This document shows, one piece after another, positions 54,871 through 64,000 of a stretch of 64,000 nucleotides of DNA. The stretch lies in NCBI GenBank assembly GCA_903813345.2, contig CAIIXF020000002.1, positions 35,234,109 through 35,298,108 on the forward strand. Direction: 5' to 3'. The translations under genes were made by a program, and so were the position numbers. The DNA is from Owenia fusiformis (Eukaryota > Annelida > Polychaeta > Sabellida > Oweniidae). The notes under the pieces were generated by a model. It did not search any database. It was not told the DNA's origin and saw nothing but the letters and a program-made list of their open reading frames with translations. How positions within the stretch are numbered: position 1 is the stretch's first letter; each line of letters opens with the position of its first letter.

Positions 54871-56874
54871 TCCCAGTACATAACCCTTATATATGTGCCG
54901 ATTTTTACATAAATCGCTGAATAAATTTGAATAGATCTATCAGTTTCCATCTAAAGATGAAGAGTACCTGGCAGACTTTTATCAGTTACAGAGAGTATGA
55001 GAAAGGAATGTACCAATAATTTAGAGTAAAACAATATTATTGATTATATGGGTTTTGAGTCGATTTCAAAACTAAAGTTATTCGATCATGTTTACGACAC
55101 ATAAGTTCGTACATTATTTGTCCATTGGTCGAATATATACAATTTGACCTTGGCCTTGAACATTACCGTGCGTTGTATTCCCATGATTCCCCAGATACGC
55201 ATTGAATAAACGACTTTTAGAAATATACGAGTCACAATTTCCACTAATTATATAATCATCTAAACATAAAGAGAATTAAACGAAGTGAGATACACTAATA
55301 AATAAATGAAAAGAAGCAAGAACGCTGTGAAAGAAAAAAAATTATAAATACATTAAGTGCTTACAAGCCATCTACCATTCTGATACTCATAGCATATTTC
55401 AGTTTCACCTGAGCATCTCAGGGCTGAGAAGAAATGAGATGCCATGGTTTATCATGATGGCCATCTGCGTGCATACGCAGTCCCCTCTACACCTGAAGAG
55501 CAAACAAATGATCATGGAAGAATTACAAATTACCCTCAGAATTAGAGAAAAGGGATATGCATATCTCCAAAGATTAGTTTAGTAATACTTGCTCGTAGCC
55601 AGCTTTTACAAAGGCGTTTGCCAAAGAGGGAACGCTTTGACAGTTTTGCGGACAAAACCATGCGAAAAGTGCGAAAAATGGTGAAAAGTGCATGGTTTTG
55701 AAAGAATTTCTGGCCTGGGGCGAGCGTCTCTCCCCCAACCCCCTCCCTCTTGGCTATGGGTCTGCAATATATGAGAGCAAATGTATTTTTCAACTTGATT
55801 CGATTTTTCTATATTGTTGACAATTCCGTATCACATATTCATTTTCATTGGCTAGTGAATCCAGCAGATTTTCATTTCGAATTTTGACAGATTTCTTATT
55901 TCTTTCTGACAGATTTTTGTATTGTGATTACCGCATTATAAACAACTCATCGAGAATTTCAATCAAACACAAGTACAAAAATAACAACCACTCCAAGCCT
56001 CAAATCAATGGCACGTACAAAGAGAACCACCCTTCAAGAAACCCAAGACCTCATACACGGGTGTCACATCGTCAACCACTATCTAACAACTTGTACTCCT
56101 ATAGATAGACGTGTTAACTTATTAAATTCCAGCATTCTTACCTAAACTCCCAATTGACACCAATAAAGATATCTCCCGTAATAGCTCACCAACATAAGGT
56201 TATATCGATCTGCTAGAAAACAAGCACAACTTGGAAAATTAGAAACAAACGGGCTTATTATATAAGCAACTGACTCAGAGCATGACTGCTCCATTATGCG
56301 ACAACTGAAGTTATATATTCCAAAATATGCTTTTTGAAACTGTTTAAATCTACAGTGGCAATACACATTTCGAACCACTCGAGGGTATTATAGGGAAAAT
56401 ATTGATATTGATGTGCAAAAAGTATTGACCTGTGGGAGGATCGCCGCGAATAGAATGAGGGAGAGTGGGTCATTGAAGAAAGGAGGCATCGCACATTCTT
56501 TTATGAGAGGGCTATGAATTAAGAAATATCTGTTGATTATCACTGAGAGGTCATTGAATTTTCAAGACCTGTGTCATGGACGTGATGATCAGTAAAAGCG
56601 GCTTTCACAATCAACACGCACGAGGGAGAAAATGGATCTTTCATTTGTGAATGCCAAAACACATTGCAAGTCTGTTTTGATAACATATAATTAAATTTGT
56701 ATAACCTTGATGTCTTAAAAGTATGGTTTTTATAAGACGAAAGGCTATAAAATGCTTGTAGTATTTTCCAGATACCAGGTGGTGTGTTTGTTTTAAAATT
56801 AGACTAATCCTCTTACAATATTCTGACAGTTTGATAACAATTAAAAGTCTGTGTAATCTTTTAGATGGCCTTAC

Positions 56875-56904
56875 CGATCCATCTACCATCGCTATAGCAC
56901 GAGC
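56875..56904 (-). CDS. Candidate 30-nt micro-exon of the large gene
   Basis: Between TTTTAAAG and GTAAGG lies a 30-base stretch reading SCYSDGRWI in phase 1 in and phase 1 out. This would join in frame to the first sure NIDO exon as GRWIGEFDEWE. A related block reading CYEYQNGRWL before GTAAGC is near 55,370-55,430. Both could be chance; short exons are easy to find by eye. Confidence 0.2.
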
Positions 56905-57489
56905 CTTTAAAATGTGAAGATAAAATTCTTACTCCAAAAGTCCAGATAAAGAAAATGTATTTTCCAAGTGGAATGTAAATCTCCATCATTGTATATAGGC
57001 CCAACATGACACTCAAGTGGTTTAAAACCTGCTTGTCTACCATGGAATGAGATGTCAACTACGATTGTACATCATGTGGTAAAACAGAGAGAAATATTGA
57101 CGAGGAAAAGTATCAGTGATAAAATCAAATTATCGATGCTATAAAACTTCAAAGAATGAAATCTGTGACATATTTGAGGGAGGTAGGGGTAAACTCCTGT
57201 GAAAAGGCCCAATGGGCAAGAGAGAAATTTTCAACAAGAGCACCCCACACAATCAAAGATAAGAATGCTTCCGAAAAAATAAATACTTGAATTGTATAAT
57301 GTAAACATATCGACAATGCATCACCGAACAGTCCGATAAGAAATTATATCATAATTTGCCTTCATTCTTTCGATATGTTGGTATAACTTGTCTTCATCAA
57401 CAGATAAAAGTGAAAATAATAGAAATCATAAATAACATGTTAGGCCCCATATCAAACCCAAACTAAATCAAATATCTATTAACTACCAC

Positions 57490-57745
57490 CATATGATTTC
57501 AAGTGGAAGTTCAACGGATGTATAATATAAGGGTATCTAGGTAGAGGTGACCTTGACCTACACATTGAAGAGCATCTTATCCATGGCCGTGGCTTTACGA
57601 TTTCGCAAATAACAACCAAAATACCCTCAGGGATAATATATCTTCAACCTGTATTTCACGGAAATGCCACATGAATTAAGTTGAAGTTTATCGGATTTAT
57701 ATGAGGGTATCTTGTTAGAAGTGACCTTGACCCAATTGAAGAGCA
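57490..57745. repeat. Two-copy repeat with GAGGTGACCTTGACC motif
   Basis: Copies near 57,505-57,575 and 57,680-57,745 share AAGTT(C/T)A(A/T)CGGAT, GAGGGTATCT(T/A)G and GTGACCTTGACC followed by TGAAGAGCAT. Confidence 0.55.
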
Positions 57746-58222
57746 TGGTGAAATCGTCGATTTTGCCCTGCTTTGCTGCTGATTACGTTTAAGAACCTCT
57801 TTTCTGTTTTAATAGTGTTAACAGACAGATCGTTAGGCGGAGTTGGGATTCGAATGTTTTGTCAAATTTCCGGAGAGGAGGATAGCTAAAAGCCTTAATA
57901 TAGCCTCTGAACAACAAACAAGCAAACAAACAAACAAACAACAATCTAGCTTGATAGTTGGCTTCTAGATATGCGATACAAAATATGCTACAAGAATAAC
58001 AAAGGTGGATTACGTTTGACGGATAAATTGCTTCCTGAAGTAAAAACAAGTCAGATACCGAGAACCGAGTGGCATCTTCTCAATTTGTATTTTGTTACTG
58101 ATTTATGACCTCTTCACTTAGTCTAACCGCACAAATATTTTTCAATCACATCATTCACATGAGGCAAAAATTTGGGATGGTTTAAGTGATCTAGTGAGAA
58201 GCGAATAAAAATGATTCGGACA

Positions 58223-58590
58223 AAGATAGATAGTCCAGAGACTGACAATGACGCCCATGTCTTGGAATGAGACAATCAATGGTCCAATAGGTTTTCCATG
58301 TCCAGAGATAGACGAGCTACGTGGTGAAGAAGATAGATGGTCCAGAGACTGACAATGACGCCCATGTCTTGGAATGAGACAATCAATGGTCCAATAGGTT
58401 TTCCATTTCCGAAGATAGACGAGCTACGTGGTGAAGAAGATAGATGGTCCAGAGACTGACAATGACGCCCATGTCTTGGAATGAGACAATCAATGGTCCA
58501 ATAGGTTTTCCATTTCCGAAGATAGACGAGCTACGTGGTGAAGAAGATAGATGGTCCAGAGACTGTCAATGACGCCCAAGTCTTGGAATG
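58223..58590. repeat. 107-bp tandem repeat
   Basis: ACTGACAATGACGCCCA (or ACTGTC in the last) starts at 58,241, 58,348, 58,455 and 58,562. Copies are nearly identical, indicating recent amplification. Because 107 is not a multiple of three, no long open frame arises. Confidence 0.9.
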
Positions 58591-58991
58591 ATAAGTGTTC
58601 TGGAGCTATTTCACGACATACGTGTATAAATAGACTAAATGAATGAAATATGGTAGATGGGCTTATTGTATATAAATACTGAACACTTAGCTACTAAATT
58701 AATAAAACCAAAAAGCCTTGCTGATAACAGAAGTTACCCTGTGGTTGTTTACTTCTGGTTTATCTTTATCTATTAGCTTAATACATAATATTTATAAACA
58801 TATTAAATGCACACAGATACAACACATCAACAAGTGCATGATCTAATAAAACACTGTACTAATGTTGAGTTTAGCCTTGATTCAACATGGGGATCAAGGT
58901 ACAAAGTTAGACCCAAAGTTATATCGCAGTGTAGAATGGGACGAATAGTTCTCTAAAATATACGTCCCTAGATAAATAGCAGTCACATTTG

Positions 58992-59119
58992 GGTCACATT
59001 TGCCCCGATTCATCGGCCGGAACCCGGCCGATTCAGTATTTTGTTCAAAAATGTATTCAGTTTTGAATATAAAACTCAATCGGCCGGGCTCCGTAGTGAA
59101 AATCGGAGCAAATGTGACC
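58992..59119. mobile_element. 128-bp palindromic MITE, copy 2
   Basis: Ends GGTCACATTTGCCCCG and AGCAAATGTGACC, with inner arms containing CGGCCGGAACCCGGCCGATT. Same length and ends as the copy in the 3' UTR region at 28,230. Confidence 0.8.
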
Positions 59120-60359
59120 AAGACATAATATACGGACTCTAGTTAACACTGTATTTTTAATGCCCGCGTTGCTAGTGAATTGCGCCGGAATTGCGTAATG
59201 TGTTAATGAGGTTTTTCACTAAAAAGAACAATAAACCCTGTAGTGCAGATTTACATACTCGTGTGTTTTCAACAACAAAAACTTTCAAGACCCTACGTGA
59301 AAGTACCCATTATTCAACCTATGATTTACCATAATACGTGGAAGGGTGAGTGGTCATAGGGTGGACTGCCTTTTCCACATCAGCACAGGTTTAAATTCTG
59401 TGGTGTCATCTAAATGTATTAACCAATTAGTGGAACTGGCAGGAAGATAAGCAGATTTCCTATCAAAACTCATCGTTTTTTATCGTTCGGCTTGTTGATT
59501 GGGTGATATTTCTTGAAAGAATCACGCCATCACATTAGAGAAAAGACTCGGTTTGTATCATATTGTCTGAGATCTCAGAACCACTGTATTTTGAACTATT
59601 TAAAATAACAATTAAATGTAAACTTTGAAGAGCTCGAGGGAGGTGAACTAAGGTGGAAAGTAGGAATAAATTGGACAATTGTTTAAAACATGTAGTAGGT
59701 CATTCAAAATGCGCATATGGTCCTGTCTCAGCAAAACAAAACAAACAAAGTAACAAATAATCGGTCGCAGAACATGTGATATTTGCTTGACATGTCCTCG
59801 TGAGGTCAAAGATGTGAACCTGTATATTATCTTAGACACCCTGGCAGGATCAAACTGTCAATTGCATGATACCCCCTCTGTCAATTGAATGAAACCCCCT
59901 CTCTTGTTATAATACTGAATATGATTGGCTAATCACCTAAAACCTACAGTTATGGATAAAGATATTTGTACATTGAGATGCTTCTAAGCAAAAAAGAAAT
60001 ATAGAAGATGGGATTTCACTACAAATTGTTTTAGACTTACTGATCGGTTTAGGGATGGAAAAATGGTATGATATTGGTAGCATTTCACTTAATTAATAAA
60101 TAGAAACCTCCCGAATATCAGTCAATCATACCGTATATTTCACTTTTTTATTTAGAAGGTGTAAGAATATTCAAAATCACCAGGAACCATGCGATATCCA
60201 TCAAGTGTCTAGAAGGCGGGTTTCTCTTGTTCATGTACACAACCTTTCCAGTTCTAATGTTCTTTGTTGATAGTTCCCCATTATGACTGACAGTCTACAG
60301 GCCCGTAAGACACTTTTCTCCAAGGGGGGTGCGGTTTTTAGCTTACTAAAGAGAATATA

Positions 60360-62050
60360 GAATTGTCAATTTTTTTGCCGCATAAATCAAATCGCGTAAG
60401 ACAGAGGGGGGGGGGGTCAGTTACTCCCTATATTGGTTTGGAATTAACAAATGCAACTTCCAAACGTTCCAATTGTTTTTTGGGGGATGTGAGGAGTGGT
60501 CCACTCCCCCTAGAAAATTTTACAGTTTTGAGATGCTATTTGGTGATTTCTGGGCACTTTCAAAGTGTAAGTTTCTAAGTTAGTAGTACGCCACCACCAC
60601 AAGAATAAGAGTTGAGTGAATAAAAAAATGAGCATTCAGGGGGGTCTGGGGGTTCTCCCCCAGGAAAATTTTGAAATTTGCTTGTATTTGGAACCATCTG
60701 GTACGCCTGTGCGTTATGAGTCAATAAGAAAAATGTGAATTTTTTTCAAATTCTTTTGGGGTGTCAAAGAGGATGAGAGGGTGAAGTTGGGTGGGGTGCC
60801 AGTAGGGGAGCAAGGGGTTGTCCCCCAGAAACATTGACCATATCAAGGTGCTATTTGATGATGTCTGGGCACTTAAAAAATGTCTGAGACAATACATGAA
60901 ATTCAGAATATTTCTTTTGTTTTGTGGGGGATGTGAGGGATAGCTAACTCTCCTAGAAAATTTTACAATTTAAAGATGATATTTGGTGCTTCTGGGCACT
61001 TTTAAAGGTATTAGTCAATAAAAACATTGAAAAACAATCACAATTTTTTTCAAATTTTTGGAGTGTCAAAGAGGGGTGGGGAGAGGGGTGCCAGAGGGGG
61101 AGGTGGGGCTGGGGTGCCAGAGGGGGATCAAGTGTTTGTCCCCCATATCAAAACTTACAATATCAAGGTGCTTAATTCCATTAGAAGTTTGGGCACTTTA
61201 AAAGTGTCTGTGCCTAAAAGCGCATATTTCCCAAGAAAATTTTACAATTTTAAGATGCTATTTGGTGCTTTCTGGGCACTTTCAAAATGTAGGAGTCACT
61301 AAAAAAATTTGAAAAATCTCAATTTTTTGGGGGGGAGGGGGTGTTAAGGGGGGGGGGGGGCTGCCAGAGGGGGAGGTGGAGTGGGGATGTCAGAGGGCGA
61401 GTAAGTCTTCCAGAATCATTTACTTTACCAAGGAGCTATTTGATGATGTCTGGGCAATTTAAAAGTGTCTGAGACAATACATAAAACAAATTCAGAATTT
61501 TTCCATTGTTTTGTTTGGGGTGTGAGGGGTGGCCCACTCCCCCTAGAAAATTTTACAATTTTACGACGCTATTTGGTGCTTTCTGGGCATTTTCAAATTG
61601 TATGAGTCAATTAAAGAATTTGAGAAAATCACAATTTTTTTTTTTTTTGGGGGGGGGTCAAGAGGGGGGGGGCGCCAGAGGGGGGGGCGCCAGAGGGGGG
61701 GGGGTTATTCAAGTGCAAGATGCAAGAGGGGAGCAAGTCCCCCAGAAACACTAACTATATCAAGGAGCTATTTGATGATGTCTGGGCATTTAAAAAGTGT
61801 CTGAGACAAAACACTAAAATAAATTTAGAACTTTTCCATTGTTTTGTGGGGGGTGTGAGGGGTGGCCAATACCCCTAGAAAATTTTACAATTTTAAGATG
61901 CTATTTGGTGCTTTCTGGGTACTTTCAAAGTGTATGAGTCAATGAAAAAAAATGACAAAAAAAATATTTTTCAAATTTTTTTTTTTTTTCAATTTTTTTT
62001 TGGGAGGTAACAAAGGGGGATGCGGTCGCACCCATCGCACCCCCCCATCT
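60360..62050. repeat. G-rich block of diverged units of about 320 bp
   Basis: TAGAAAATTTTACA(A/G)TTT followed by GATGCTATTTGGTG and TTTCTGGGCACTTTCAAA recurs near 60,511, 60,954, 61,233, 61,554 and 61,876. Poly-G runs and GTCAAAGAGGGG or GCCAGAGGGGG boxes occur between them. Short plus-strand frames here (glycine-rich) are by-products of the G runs. Confidence 0.75.
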
Positions 62051-64000
62051 GACGGCCCTGGTCTACGTGTCATGAGAATATTCCCGGATTGTTTGAACAC
62101 ACATGGTCTACTTCATTGATATCAAAGTTTTTAATCTTTCAACAAAAATGCCAGAATTGTAATAGTGTTAAAATAAGGGACCAATACCATGTGCGTTAGA
62201 AGTCTTACATTTTGATAATTCCTCTGTCATGTCCGTTATTCATTCTTCTGCCATAAATGATAAAATTTCTAATGCATTTCGCTAATTTGATTTTTTAAAG
62301 ATTAATCTTCATTTCGCTAAAATTTCCCGCGCTAAATCCCCTAAAATTGAAAAATCGCTAAAATTTCCCGGTGTCAAAATTACCCGTTTTACAGTATTTA
62401 AAGAGATTCAAAATTATAGTTATTTAAAGATCTTGCCAAAAACATAAACTTGTCAATAAAGGTGATTATAAGAGTTAAGGGTTGGTCTAAATCAGGGACA
62501 TAAGGAGATCCGATGGAACCTTGAAACTTCCAAAAGATTCATTGCGTTTTAGCATACAACAGCCAGTCCAGCTGTTTGCGGTCGTTCCCTGGAAAGGGTC
62601 TCAAAAACATGGTCGAAGAGTGATGAGGTTAGGGGGTAATTTTTCTGATTTACGCACACTAACGTGATGTAAAGAACTTTCTAATGAGGTTAGATTCTGA
62701 CCTTAAATTGTGTTTTTATCACTCTGAGGATATGAGATAACATGCAAAGTTATTTCTTCTTCTATACGATTTTCTCATCAACTCCAAAGGTTTACATTTT
62801 TTAACTCTCCAAGTTTATCAAACAATAAAAGTGTAAAACCGATAGTATGCCAAAGTTAATAGTAATGACTAATGCAGAGGAAACTGGTAAAGTCTGCTCG
62901 GGGCCATGACCCAATTTGTAATGGATTGAGACTCTTTTTTCTTTTTCTAGGAATATTTCTAGAATAACATCTCGATTAGTTTTATTATTAGTTTGGCCTA
63001 CATAGTTAATCCGACTTGCAATTTCTCCGATTCTGGGTAAAACGAGCCATCAATCGTTTCAAAAAACACATTTGCTAAAGTAGCTGTACATCTTTCTGAT
63101 AAAAAGCAATGTTATTCATTCGCATTTAAAGATAAAAGAGATTATTAATGTAACAATCGAGGAAACTACTTGAGATAAAGTGAAACATACTAAAATACTT
63201 TGAAAGAAATGCTATATGTTTGCGCAACCTTATCATCTACTATATCACTATACCCGGGGCTAAATCATTTAAATGTTAAAAATTGAGTGAAATACCGCAG
63301 GGTGAACAAAAAATAAAATATGTTGAATGTCATATGACAATATTAATCGCCAAAATATATAAAAGGTAAACTTTTCATTCAAGTATTTGAGAGAAAAGGC
63401 GTGGAATTGATAGCGAGAAGATGACATGCGTAACCGCCTGGGTTTTTAAAGTTTTTAAAGTAGCTCTTGGCTTAGTACGATAATACGATGACTGATTAGC
63501 TCAAGGTAAGGTAATACTGATAAAAAGCAGCTACCTTAAATTGTTTGCATATATTTACAACCCTAACCACATGCATTTGTTCTTTGATACCTCCTTCTTC
63601 GGCTCAATGTTATTTTACAGACCTGCCAATCAAAAAAGCGGCATTATATGGAAAGTAAACTTCGGATATGAGGTTCACACTGTTAAAGCGAAGTGGAATT
63701 GCAAACTGAAGGTTCGAGATAACAGAACTCATATTTTGAGATTTGTTCCAATCTTCATTTTCAATGTTACATATACATTAGGCATTGCTTTAGAACCTGA
63801 CAGGTCTGAGACTAAATACCACGCGTATTAATTATTGGGCTACGCCGGATAGCTCAAACGGAGTGTGTCATATCTATCAGATATCCATATTCTATCTGTT
63901 GTGACCTTTAATAGTATTTTATTTTGAACACTATGTTCTTATCAAGCGAATTGTTGTTTGACAAGATGCAATGAATCACTTCATTCATATCTTATGTTAT

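Larger units (their letters stand above)
51073..64000. other. Upstream region, repeats only
   Basis: No gene that I can support. If the large gene continues here, its exons are short and scattered. One 30-nt candidate is at 56,875-56,904. The region holds a 107-bp repeat, foldbacks, a palindromic MITE and a G-rich repeat block. The stretches 51.1-53.8 kb, 59.2-60.3 kb and 62.4-64 kb show nothing I recognise. Confidence 0.6.

Noticed and set aside
63541-63831. 96-residue plus-strand ORF
   Set aside because: No ATG at its start, no recognisable motif, no splice or promoter support; consistent with chance.

Overview
The window is nuclear DNA of an invertebrate animal. Genes are split by GT/AG introns, the base composition is AT-rich, and the repeats are animal ones: an APE-type LINE, mariner and piggyBac relatives, foldback elements, minisatellites and a tRNA-derived SINE. 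The gene content (secreted PLAT proteins and a NIDO-AMOP-VWD-Sushi membrane protein) and the repeat style fit a marine lophotrochozoan such as a mollusc or brachiopod. That placement is an inference; no species is claimed.

Layout. 1-9.2 kb is a nest of mobile elements: a broken LINE whose 3' part holds two abutting mariner-like elements, followed by a possible solo LTR inserted in the LINE's ATAC tail. 10.3-25.0 kb on the minus strand holds two tandem paralogous genes for small secreted proteins. Each has a signal-peptide exon, a low-complexity linker exon and a PLAT/LH2-like domain split over three exons of conserved length and phase. The last intron of the downstream copy holds a 5 kb long-inverted-repeat structure; introns of the upstream copy hold a 27-bp minisatellite, a 61-bp array and a CCGTAAA-rich element.

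28.5-51.1 kb on the minus strand is the 3' part of one large gene related by architecture to MUC4 and SUSD2. Reading 5' to 3', its exons encode a NIDO domain, an IPT/TIG-like domain, an AMOP domain, a VWD domain with a GDPH motif, a Sushi-like module, a choice of two transmembrane exons, a 386-residue cytoplasmic exon and a choice of two long terminal exons. All exon junctions were followed by hand and their phases agree. The start of the gene was not found; it lies upstream of 51,072 and perhaps beyond the window.

The most interesting signal is the 3' half of this large gene. Two transmembrane exons share the same entry and exit phase, joining both gives a stop, and skipping both gives an immediate TAA. 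These would yield alternative membrane forms or a secreted form. The predicted cytoplasmic tail is unusually long for the family and carries SH2- and SH3-type peptide motifs. In both the large gene and the upstream PLAT gene, a tandem array begins exactly at a 5' splice site, so copies of the splice site are multiplied within the intron.

51.1-64 kb holds no gene I can support, only repeats and foldbacks, apart from one doubtful 30-nt exon candidate for the large gene.
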